Assembly: GCA_963668185.1 (NCBI GenBank)
Contig: OY764162.1
Span: 1,488,001-1,552,000 of the forward strand
Reading direction: 5' to 3'
DNA length: 64,000 bases
Origin: G963668185 sp963668185
Lineage (GTDB): Bacteria; Chloroflexota; Dehalococcoidia; Lucifugimonadales; G963668185
The translations under genes and the position numbers were made by a program. Shown here one piece after another: positions 8,010 through 15,078 of the stretch. Positions within the stretch are counted from its first letter, which is position 1. Every line of letters starts with the position of its first letter. A model generated the notes under the pieces. It was not told the origin of the DNA, searched no databases, and saw nothing but the letters and a program-made list of their open reading frames with translations.

Positions 8010-9802
8010 GCGCGGCGGCCAGCCCGGCGACGGCGCGGAAGCAGGCGCGGTTCTCGTCCGGCTTCTGGCAACTCCTCTGGCTGGTCCGGGGCTACTTCGG
8101 TATGTTGGCCCTCGCGATCGTGACGGGCGTGTTGAACCAGGGCGCCACGATTGCCGCCGTAGCGCTCGGCGCATACATGGTCGGCCAGGTCGCCGGCGGC
8201 GCGGCGGCCGCCGACCTTCGCGCGCCCGCGGTTGCGCTGGCCGTCGCCGTCATCCTTCGGGCTGTGATGGCCTGGGCGGAGATGTGGCTGGCGCACGACC
8301 TGGCCTACCGGATCCTCGCCGACCTTCGCGGCCACCTCTATTCCGCCCTTGAACGGCTCGCCCCCGGGTATCTTATCCAGCGTCGGTCCGGCGACGTGGC
8401 GTCCGCCGCCATGGCGGACATCGAGACCGTCGAGTGGTTCTACGCCCATACCATCGGTTCGTTCGTCGTGGCCGTGGTTGTGCCGCTCCTGGCGTTTGTG
8501 ACCCTCGGAACAATGCACTGGGCCCTGCCGCTCGCGCTTCTCCCCTTTGCCCTTCTGGTCGCGAGCGTGCCGCTCGCCCTGCGGCGCCGCGCCGCCAGGC
8601 AGGGCGACGCGCTGAGAGCCAACCTCGGCAATCTGAACGCGGAGGTTGTGGACGGCGTGCAGGGCCTGCGCGAACTGGTGGCATTCGGCTACCAGCAGAG
8701 GTTCCTGGCCAACCTCGAGTCCCATAGCAACCGGCTTGTCCGCTCTCAACTCGCCCATGGAGCGCGTTCCGGGGTCGAGCAGGCCGCCGTCGCGGCATTC
8801 ATGAGCGGCGGCATGCTGAGCGTCGTCGCGCTTGCGGCAGTCCTGGTCTTCCGTGGTCAACTCGATCCTGCCTATTACCCTGTGGCGATCACGCTCGCGA
8901 TCTTCGTTTTTGGCCCGATTCAGGCCGTCGCCTCGGTGGCCCAGAATCTCGGGATCGTCTTCGCCTCAGCCGACCGCGCCTTCCACCTGTTGAGCGAGCC
9001 GGCGCCCGTAACGGACGCGCCGGGGGCCACGCCCCCGGGTTCCGACGTGGAAGCCCGGGTCAGTTTCGCGGGAGTGACGTTCGGCTATCCCGGCGGCGGG
9101 GCGCCCGCGCTCCAGGACGTCTCATTCGAGATTGCGCCCGGGGAATCCGTGGCGCTCGTGGGCCACTCCGGGGCAGGGAAGACAACGTGCGCGAGCCTGC
9201 TCATGCGATTCTGGGACGCCGACGCCGGGACCGTTGCCATTGGGGGACACGACGTGCGCCACGTGCCCCAGCGCTCCCTCAGAGAGCTCATTGCGTGGGT
9301 GCCCCAGGACATCTACCTCTTCAATTCGAGTCTGCGGGAGAACATTCGCATGGCGCGCCATGGAGCCACAGCCGCCGAGGTCGAGGAAGCGGCGCGGGCC
9401 GCCCTGGCGCACGACTTCATCTCCGCGATGCCCGGCGGCTACGATACCGTCGCGGGTGAGCGGGGCGTCCAGATGTCCGGCGGCCAGCGCCAGCGCATCG
9501 CGATCGCTCGCGCCCTGCTGAAGGACTCGCCGGTGCTCGTCCTCGACGAAGCCGTGTCGAGTCTCGACGGCCGCGACGAGCAGGAACTCAACCTCGCGCT
9601 CCATGCCGTCCGCCAGGGGCGGGCGACACTCGTCATAGCGCACCGGCTGTCGACGATTCGCAGCGCCGACCGGATCGTCGTCCTCGAAGAAGGGCGAGTC
9701 GTGGACCAGGGCGCGCACGACGAGCTCCTTGCTCACAGCCGTGCCTACCGCTCGCTGATCGCCGCGCAGACCGAGGCGGCCCAACGCGTCCCCACCGAGT
9801 AG
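8006..9802 (+). CDS. ABC transporter, fused membrane and ATPase domains (half-transporter 2)
   Basis: Partner half-transporter; 598 residues. The membrane domain spans roughly residues 20-330 and the ATPase domain 350-590. Walker A is GHSGAGKTT (about 384-392). The signature is MSGGQRQR (about 489-496), with Met for the usual Leu. Walker B LVLDEAV is followed by SSLDGRDEQELNLAL. The Q-loop VPQDIYLF and H-loop AHRLST are intact, so no site is obviously degenerate. It begins at the ATG within ATGA shared with the upstream gene. Both proteins resemble the YbtP/YbtQ and IrtA/IrtB pairs in length and layout, but the match is at family level only. Confidence 0.9.
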   Translation: MSAAASPATARKQARFSSGFWQLLWLVRGYFGMLALAIVTGVLNQGATIAAVALGAYMVGQVAGGAAAADLRAPAVALAVAVILRAVMAWAEMWLAHDLAYRILADLRGHLYSALERLAPGYLIQRRSGDVASAAMADIETVEWFYAHTIGSFVVAVVVPLLAFVTLGTMHWALPLALLPFALLVASVPLALRRRAARQGDALRANLGNLNAEVVDGVQGLRELVAFGYQQRFLANLESHSNRLVRSQLAHGARSGVEQAAVAAFMSGGMLSVVALAAVLVFRGQLDPAYYPVAITLAIFVFGPIQAVASVAQNLGIVFASADRAFHLLSEPAPVTDAPGATPPGSDVEARVSFAGVTFGYPGGGAPALQDVSFEIAPGESVALVGHSGAGKTTCASLLMRFWDADAGTVAIGGHDVRHVPQRSLRELIAWVPQDIYLFNSSLRENIRMARHGATAAEVEEAARAALAHDFISAMPGGYDTVAGERGVQMSGGQRQRIAIARALLKDSPVLVLDEAVSSLDGRDEQELNLALHAVRQGRATLVIAHRLSTIRSADRIVVLEEGRVVDQGAHDELLAHSRAYRSLIAAQTEAAQRVPTE

Positions 9803-10186
9803 CCACTTCGCCCCCGGCTGCATCCCGCACTTGCCCCAGTGAACCTCGCCGCCCGAGGCAAATTGCCCGGCCATATTCGGTCATACCCGGACGCAATCGA
9901 CGTCTGGCTGCTTCACGTGGGGTACAGGTCGGTGGCCAGCATCGGGGGCGAGTCCTCATAGAGGCGAAGAGCCCCGCATGAGGCCCCGGTCGTAATCCCC
10001 GTACTGCTGGTTTCTAATCGCGAAGCGAGGACGGCGCGTAGCGCCTTTAGCGATTGCAAATGAGTAGCCTCAGATAAGTGCCTTGCCAGAGCTTGACGCC
10101 TTAGTAAGGTGTCGCTATACTCACCGAAGCAGACTACATACTGCGAATATAGTCTAGGAATGTAATCAGTAGGAGGAGTTGAGCAC
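9803..10186. other. Intergenic stretch at the left border of a lower-GC island
   Basis: No coding region is supported in these 384 bases. The first 170 bases are GC-rich like the preceding operon; from about 10000 the sequence becomes AT-richer, marking the left side of the GHKL/methyltransferase island. The segment 9979-10000 resembles 2163-2183, just before the iron-transport block, in a short direct orientation. A sigma70-type promoter for the downstream genes lies at 10093-10121. Confidence 0.5.
10093..10121 (+). promoter_or_regulatory. Sigma70-type promoter for the small helical protein / GHKL ATPase operon
   Basis: A -35 box TTGACG (10093-10098) and a -10 box TATACT (10116-10121) are separated by 17 bases, nearly the bacterial consensus. 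Transcription would start about 10128, leaving a leader of roughly 60 bases before the ATG at 10187. The ribosome-binding site AGGAGG is at 10171-10176. Confidence 0.65.
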
Positions 10187-10420
10187 ATGCAGGAATCCAA
10201 CGAGTCTAGAAAACAGCGATTCAGACGACTAGCAGAGAAACGTGTCAACACAATTTTAGATAGGATACGCCTCCTTGGTCAGCTAGCAAACAAGAACAAC
10301 TATGAGTACACCGATGCGCAGGTCGAGGCAATCTTCAAGGCGATTCAGAAGGACCTCAATGCCGCGAAGCTGAAGTTCCGGGAGGAAACTAAAGGGCGGA
10401 AGCGCTTTACGCTCACTTGA
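10187..10420 (+). CDS. Small charged helical protein upstream of the GHKL ATPase
   Basis: A 77-residue protein of unknown function, rich in Arg, Lys and Glu and predicted mostly helical. The segment KRVNTILDRIRLLGQLANKN and the later AIFKAIQKDLNAAKLKF look like two amphipathic helices. A strong ribosome-binding site (AGGAGG at 10171-10176) and the promoter at 10093 support expression. It lies directly upstream of, and probably in one operon with, the GHKL ATPase gene. Its size and charge fit a DNA-binding or ATPase-partner subunit, but no family is recognised. Base composition is lower in GC than the genes before 9800. Confidence 0.75.
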   Translation: MQESNESRKQRFRRLAEKRVNTILDRIRLLGQLANKNNYEYTDAQVEAIFKAIQKDLNAAKLKFREETKGRKRFTLT

Positions 10421-10443
10421 GTCGCGAGCGTTCTAGGAGGTAC

Positions 10444-12879
10444 ATGATGCTGAAGCTGGAATTCGGAATGGATCAGTTCTGCATGGATCTGTTGGAGGCG
10501 GACACTGAAGAAAGGGTTATCGACCTCCTCAAAGAACACGGCTACTGGGATGATCCCACCGTGTGGCGCCCTTTTGGCAACAGGGAAGACAACTTCTCAA
10601 CCATAGGTAATCAGTCAAGCAGTGCCGATGGGGCTCTAGTTGAGAAGCTAGTCAACTCGGTAGACGCTGTGCTGATGGGCGAATGTTGGTCAGCTGGAAT
10701 CCTCCCGAACTCATCCGAGGCTCCGAGGAGTATCGCGGAGGCGGTTGCTCAATTCTTCTACGGAGATCGATCCAAGGCCAATAGCTTGGGGCATATCTCC
10801 AATTGGTCCGACCAGCAGCGTCGAGAAGTGTCTCGCCGAATAACCCTCGCTGCTACAGGGACTCGCCAGAATCCGAGTTTCACAATAGTGGATAACGGAG
10901 AAGGACAGACTCCCAATTCTATGCCGGATACCCTCCTATCCCTAGACAAGCAGAATAAAGTCGATGTCCACTTTGTCCAAGGTAAGTTCAATATGGGCGG
11001 TACCGGAGCGTTGCGATTCTGCGGCCGCCACAACTTGCAGCTCGTGATCAGTCGCCGCAATCCGAATATAGGGCGCGTCACCGCAGATACATCGTATGAT
11101 CAATGGGGATTCACCGTCGTGCGTCGAGAAAATCCTACAGAGCTAAAGCGAGTTTCGACTTACACATACTTGGCACCTCACTCGAGTGGTGTCTTACGCT
11201 TCGATTCAGAAGCCCTTCCGATGTTCCCTGAAAGAAACAGGGCCTATAGCCGAGAGGCCGAGTGGGGGACAGCCGTGAAGCTCTATGAGTATGAACTCAC
11301 AGGAAGGAGTCACATCCTTCGGGGTGACGGACTGCTTCAACGTCTCGACCTGCTGCTCCCTCGAGTTGCGCTTCCGGTAAGACTACACGAGTGTAGAGAC
11401 TATGGTGGTGGGCCGGGTAGTTTCGACACCACACTGAATGGACTAGGAGTCCGATTGAGTGATGGCCGAGGCGAAAACCTTGAGTCAGGATTTCCCACTA
11501 GCAGCGCGTTCACCATACGTGGAGAGCAATTGACCGCCGAGGTGTACGCATTCAAACGCGGTAGGGCTGACACCTACAGGAAGCATGAAGGGGTCATCTT
11601 TACGGTGAATGGTCAGACTCATGGAAGCCTGCCAAAGAGGTTTTTTGGCAGAAGGTCTGTTGGAATGAACCGACTTGAAGACTCGTTGCTGGTTATTGTG
11701 GACTGTAGCCGGATCGGTGGACGGAAACGTGAAGATCTCTTCATGAACAGCAGAGATCGTATGGAGCGAGGCGAGTTCCTAGGCGCCATAGAGCGTGAAC
11801 TCGAATCAATCTTGAAAGGCAATCAGCTATTGCGGGACCTCAGGGAGCGACGCCGAGCTGAGGATGTGGCGTCCACGCTACAAGACGCCAAGCCGTTTAG
11901 GGACGTCCTTGAGTCCATCCTTCGCAGGTCGCCTACACTAGCAACCCTATTTGGAGGCACGGGACCGTTGTCGGATCCATTCAGATCTAAGCGAGCCAAG
12001 TTTGGTAGCCAGTTCATTGGTAAACAACATCCGACATTTTTCCGGTTTCGCGACTTGGACCATGGAATCGAGCTCGAGCGAAGCACCGCTGCAAACATGC
12101 GAAGTAGGATTTCATTCGAAACTGATGTAGTGAACGACTATTTCAGCCGTGGACAGTACCCTGGCCAGCATGCCCTACGCTTCCAAGATCAATCTCCGAT
12201 TGGCGGCTCAATCCCGGATCACACCCTTAATCTGCATGATGGCGTAGCCACTTTGAATCTAGAATTGCCGGATGGTGCCAGAGTCGGTGACTCCTTCCGT
12301 TATGAACTCACTGTGGGCGACGAGACAATGGTGGAGCCAATCGTTAACTCCTTCGTAGTCTCTGTAGGACCGCCTCAGGGGAAGACGGGCGGAAGCGGCC
12401 CGTGTCGTCGGCGCGCAAGTGGCGGAGGAGGCGATGAAGAAGCCCTCCAAGGCTTAGCACTCCCGACGCCCGTGTTTGTAAATGAGCAGGAGTGGGATAA
12501 GTACGGTTTTGACCGATACTCGGCGTTGACGGCCATACACGACCAGATGGAGGATGATGAAGAGGAGGAGATGACTGGTTCACATACGTACTACATCAAT
12601 ATGGATAACGTGTATCTGAACACAGAACTCAAGGAAACCAAAGTCAACCCCGAAATTGTGAAATCCAGGTGGCAGTACGGCATGGTAATCGTTGGGATGG
12701 CACTACTGCGAGCGTTGAATGGATCGGATGCCGCAAACGGCACCTTCAACTCGTCGGCAGCCAACGATGGAGTGGGACCTGAGGAGGAAATGGCAAGGGC
12801 CACAAAAGCCATAGCTCCCGTTCTTCTGCCAATGCTAGAGCATCTGGGTGCCCTCTCTGATGAAGACTTGGCAGAGTAA
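10444..12879 (+). CDS. GHKL-type ATPase protein, probable effector of an R-M-like or defence module
   Basis: A large protein (about 811 residues) with an N-terminal ATPase of the gyrase/Hsp90/histidine-kinase/MutL fold. Numbered from this start, the N-box is EKLVNSVDAVLM (Glu67, Asn71, Asp74), the G1 box is VDNGEG (149-154), the G2 box is GKFNMGGTGALRF (180-192), and a later WGTAVKLY (about 274-281) fits the third conserved block. The region after residue 480 holds a beta-rich part (DHTLNLHDGVATLNLELPDG) and a C-terminal DNVYLNTELK segment of unknown fold; no nuclease motif is evident. The frame opens earlier at TTG 10417, but AGGAGG at 10435-10440 points to ATG 10444 or 10447. Bacterial GHKL (MutL/MORC-like) ATPases are known in restriction-modification operons. 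The convergent methyltransferase 44 bases downstream suggests the same here. Confidence 0.85.
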   Translation: MMLKLEFGMDQFCMDLLEADTEERVIDLLKEHGYWDDPTVWRPFGNREDNFSTIGNQSSSADGALVEKLVNSVDAVLMGECWSAGILPNSSEAPRSIAEAVAQFFYGDRSKANSLGHISNWSDQQRREVSRRITLAATGTRQNPSFTIVDNGEGQTPNSMPDTLLSLDKQNKVDVHFVQGKFNMGGTGALRFCGRHNLQLVISRRNPNIGRVTADTSYDQWGFTVVRRENPTELKRVSTYTYLAPHSSGVLRFDSEALPMFPERNRAYSREAEWGTAVKLYEYELTGRSHILRGDGLLQRLDLLLPRVALPVRLHECRDYGGGPGSFDTTLNGLGVRLSDGRGENLESGFPTSSAFTIRGEQLTAEVYAFKRGRADTYRKHEGVIFTVNGQTHGSLPKRFFGRRSVGMNRLEDSLLVIVDCSRIGGRKREDLFMNSRDRMERGEFLGAIERELESILKGNQLLRDLRERRRAEDVASTLQDAKPFRDVLESILRRSPTLATLFGGTGPLSDPFRSKRAKFGSQFIGKQHPTFFRFRDLDHGIELERSTAANMRSRISFETDVVNDYFSRGQYPGQHALRFQDQSPIGGSIPDHTLNLHDGVATLNLELPDGARVGDSFRYELTVGDETMVEPIVNSFVVSVGPPQGKTGGSGPCRRRASGGGGDEEALQGLALPTPVFVNEQEWDKYGFDRYSALTAIHDQMEDDEEEEMTGSHTYYINMDNVYLNTELKETKVNPEIVKSRWQYGMVIVGMALLRALNGSDAANGTFNSSAANDGVGPEEEMARATKAIAPVLLPMLEHLGALSDEDLAE

Positions 12880-12923
12880 GCCCTGACGGGTACGGCCATA
12901 ATCTCGAAACCTGATCCCTCGCG

Positions 12924-14096
12924 TTAGCCTACTGGACCGTGGACTAGTAGCATCTCTCGGCTGGCGTCATTGATTGACCGCCGTTGGTTGTACCATTTCC
13001 TATTTGGAACCGATCTGACCTGCCGTGATTCGATTACGCTCTCACTGGTTTCTTCAAATCCAGCTTGCGTCATGGCGTCCAGGTACATCGGCATTTGGAC
13101 AGCAGTGTCAGAGAAGGATACAAGCTGAACAACTCTGGCATCTGGAGCAATGATCTGTCTCAGGTTACTGAACGCTGAAGATAGGTCCTTGAAGTAGTTC
13201 TTCAGACCGAGTGACGATCTGCTGCCCATCGTATAGTAGGACTCGCCATGGCCATCTCGGACGTCAGCAATCCAATAAGGGGCTGGCGTCTCGCGTCTAC
13301 CCATGATTTGCCATCGGTGATATAGAATGTGCACACCAGGGTAAGGGGGGGATGTGAGAACCAGCTTAGGGCGTATCCGCCGTCGACGTAATGTGCGTGC
13401 CAGTAGAGAGTCTGTTGCCGAATAGGCCATGAGTTGCCGGGTTGTAGTTATCTTGTTCTTGTAGACCCCTACGCTCCTGGCAGCCGAAACGAACTCCCTC
13501 ATGCCATCTAACATGCACTCTACCCGTTTCTCAAGCTCCCCGCCTAAAGCTACGACATCTGGAGTGTTAGTCCTCGCATCTAGACCCCATTGTCCTACCC
13601 GAATGAGAGCACATCGCGCAAACTGCTGGCGACGGCTAAATCGAAGACCTTCGACTAGCTTAGTTGCCATCGCGAAGAACTGATACGCCGCAACTGGCAT
13701 ATTGGCAACAGGACTCTTGGACGGTCGAACATTAGGGTTCATATCTGCTGCCGCGGCTCTCACATCCTGCGCCCAGCCACGAACTTCCGCCACATCCTGC
13801 CAACTCAACGGAGTCGTCTTAGCTTCTGTAACGAACCTGGCGAGTTCATTGACGTCAGAGCCGACTGCATGCCTTCCAGATGCCACCGCTTCGACAATGG
13901 TAGTACCGCCACCCATGAAAGGATCCAGCACGTAGTCTCCGGGCTCAGTTAGCGAATCAAGGATGAATCGAGCGAAGCTAGGAGCAAATCGTGCCGGATA
14001 CTTGTAGAAGTCATGGGTGTATCCCTTCACCCTCTTGGTAGAATGAAAGACTTCGTCAAACCGAATTGCACTTGAGGAGGCGGTCTCTAGGGACAT
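12924..14096 (-). CDS. DNA methyltransferase (N4-cytosine/N6-adenine amino type)
   Basis: Methylates the exocyclic amino group of adenine or cytosine in DNA; 390 residues. The AdoMet-binding motif I is DPFMGGGTT (residues 58-66), preceded by the motif X-like KYPARFAPSFARFIL (32-46). The catalytic motif IV is TSPPYPG (248-254), which marks amino-methyltransferases. The order I then IV with about 180 residues between them would leave room for a target-recognition part, as in alpha-class enzymes. It overlaps the XRE regulator gene by 10 bases and converges on the GHKL ATPase gene. No endonuclease gene lies beside it, so it either protects self DNA from the GHKL system or is a solitary methylase. 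Confidence 0.9.
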   Translation of the reverse strand: MSLETASSSAIRFDEVFHSTKRVKGYTHDFYKYPARFAPSFARFILDSLTEPGDYVLDPFMGGGTTIVEAVASGRHAVGSDVNELARFVTEAKTTPLSWQDVAEVRGWAQDVRAAAADMNPNVRPSKSPVANMPVAAYQFFAMATKLVEGLRFSRRQQFARCALIRVGQWGLDARTNTPDVVALGGELEKRVECMLDGMREFVSAARSVGVYKNKITTTRQLMAYSATDSLLARTLRRRRIRPKLVLTSPPYPGVHILYHRWQIMGRRETPAPYWIADVRDGHGESYYTMGSRSSLGLKNYFKDLSSAFSNLRQIIAPDARVVQLVSFSDTAVQMPMYLDAMTQAGFEETSESVIESRQVRSVPNRKWYNQRRSINDASREMLLVHGPVG

Positions 14097-14299
14097 GGAG
14101 GTTGGCCCTGTAGGATGCGACGCAATGCCGTCGGTTCTATGTCGAGTGCCCTGGCTAGAGCCCTGATTGTCCGTGGCCGTGCCTGAGTCCTGCCATTCTC
14201 AATACGCGAAACCGTAGTAATGGTCAGTTGGGCAAGTTCTGCTAGATCCTGCTGGGTCATCAAGCGTTCTTCACGTAGCTTCCGCAAGGCATGATTCAT
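14087..14299 (-). CDS. XRE-family helix-turn-helix regulator, controller-protein-like
   Basis: A 70-residue protein that is almost entirely one XRE/Cro HTH domain: LREERLMTQQDLAELAQL is the first half and TTVSRIENGRTQARPRTIRA the recognition-helix region. It precedes and overlaps the methyltransferase gene, an arrangement known for small controller (C) proteins of restriction-modification systems. A perfect inverted repeat ATAGC-AAA-GCTAT at 14300-14312 abuts its start codon and is a natural autoregulatory operator. No clear ribosome-binding site fits between the palindrome and the ATG, so translation may be leaderless. Confidence 0.88.
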   Translation of the reverse strand: MNHALRKLREERLMTQQDLAELAQLTITTVSRIENGRTQARPRTIRALARALDIEPTALRRILQGQPPCP

Positions 14300-14312
14300 A
14301 TAGCAAAGCTAT
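14300..14312. promoter_or_regulatory. Inverted-repeat operator abutting the XRE regulator start codon
   Basis: ATAGC (14300-14304) and GCTAT (14308-14312) form a perfect inverted repeat around AAA, directly upstream of the minus-strand ATG at 14299. The position suggests that the regulator binds here and represses its own operon, including the methyltransferase. Confidence 0.5.
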
Positions 14313-14370
14313 TCAATCGCCTAAGAAAATACAATGCTTTTTAAGGTATTCTACTGGCGTTTCCTGGGCT

Positions 14371-14453
14371 GTCCGCTTATGCGGCGGCGACAAAGACAGC
14401 CAACGCCGGGACATCCAGCGGGCTAGGAGAACGGCGACGGAATGGAGGAGCTA
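14371..14453 (+). pseudogene. HigB-type toxin remnant, C-terminal end only
   Basis: Translation from 14371 gives VRLCGGDKDSQRRDIQRARR followed by TATEWRS and a TAA stop at 14451-14453. LCGGDK-S-Q-RDI-RA is the C-terminal signature of the RelE/HigB-like addiction-module killer proteins (COG3657). Upstream of about 14365 the frame continues but loses similarity and the base composition drops, so the first two thirds of the toxin are missing. The antitoxin gene follows immediately, as in intact modules. The junction with the low-GC island lies exactly at the truncation. Confidence 0.7.
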
Positions 14454-14849
14454 ATGTCTGAAGAGTATCGAAAGTTCCACGCAGCGGACTACATCAAGAC
14501 CGATGAAGACGTCCGAGGGCTTCTCAGGGCTGCCGTGGATGAGGACGCCGGGGACGGGGCCGTGATTCGCGCCGCCCTGAAGCACGTCGCCCGGACGCGG
14601 AACATGAGCGCGCTCGCCCGCGACACCGGCCTGAACCGGGGCAACCTATACGAAGCGCTGTCTGAAGATGGCAACCCCACCCTCGCAACGCTGTTGAAGG
14701 TCACGAATGCCCTGGGATTGAGACTGCGCCTTGAGCCGGTTGAGGGCCGCGCACGAGGCGCAGAACGCGCCGCCGGGTTCTCGCGCCAAGAACAAGCATC
14801 GACGTACCCCTTGCGTTCTGCGAACACTAGTGCGGTAATCGGTGCATGA
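14454..14849 (+). CDS. HigA-like addiction-module antitoxin with a repeat-derived C-terminal extension
   Basis: Antitoxin of the COG3636 type that normally neutralises a HigB/RelE-like RNase. The first ~100 residues are a typical member: AADYIKTDEDVRGLLRAAVD, then the HTH region LARDTGLNRGNLYEALSEDG and NPTLATLLKVTNALGLRLRL. Relatives end at about this point. Here about 30 more residues are encoded by sequence belonging to a dispersed repeat that begins near 14807. The start ATG 14454 is preferred over 14442 because GGAGG lies just upstream of it. With its toxin truncated, the antitoxin is an orphan. Confidence 0.8.
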   Translation: MSEEYRKFHAADYIKTDEDVRGLLRAAVDEDAGDGAVIRAALKHVARTRNMSALARDTGLNRGNLYEALSEDGNPTLATLLKVTNALGLRLRLEPVEGRARGAERAAGFSRQEQASTYPLRSANTSAVIGA

Positions 14850-14990
14850 ACACAGCAACGCAGCCAAATATTGCCCGTCCTGGGCTTGCCGGGAGAGCCT
14901 CTCGATGGGGCATCCCCGCCGGCCGAGGCGTCCCAGCTATGCAATGTCCCAAATGTCCCGGAAAGTCCCATCTTTTCAAAAAACCAGCCC
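14807..14990 (+). repeat. Dispersed repeat, copy 1 (184 bp, short form)
   Basis: This segment recurs as the reverse complement at 55863-56151. Both contain GCATGAACACAGCAACGCA, then CCCGTCCTGGGCTTGCC, GAGCCTCTCGAT, GGGCATCCCCGCCGG, and later ATGTCCCAAATGTCCC followed by AAAGTCCCATCTTTTC. This copy lacks about 100 bases present in the middle of copy 2. It contains a short open frame (14846-15052) that is broken by a stop in the other copy, so coding is unlikely. It begins inside the 3' end of the antitoxin gene. Confidence 0.8.
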
Positions 14991-15024
14991 GTTCATCGTT
15001 CGACAAGCTCACCACCAACGGGCT
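14986..15024. repeat. Palindromic REP-like repeat (AGCCCGTT...AACGGGCT)
   Basis: Inverted arms AGCCCGTT and AACGGGCT flank a core GTTCGACAAGCTCACCAC. The same core with the same arms occurs at 44535-44568. It is attached to the end of the dispersed repeat and lies downstream of the convergent oxidoreductase gene. Confidence 0.7.
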
Positions 15025-15078
15025 GGGCAGGTACTCGGAGATTGGCTGGTGAGGCCCAACGGGTCTCTCAGAAAACTA

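Noticed and set aside
14846..15052. A 68-codon frame within the dispersed repeat (MNTATQPN...)
   Set aside because: The corresponding frame in copy 2 is interrupted by a stop and an insertion, so it is not conserved as protein.
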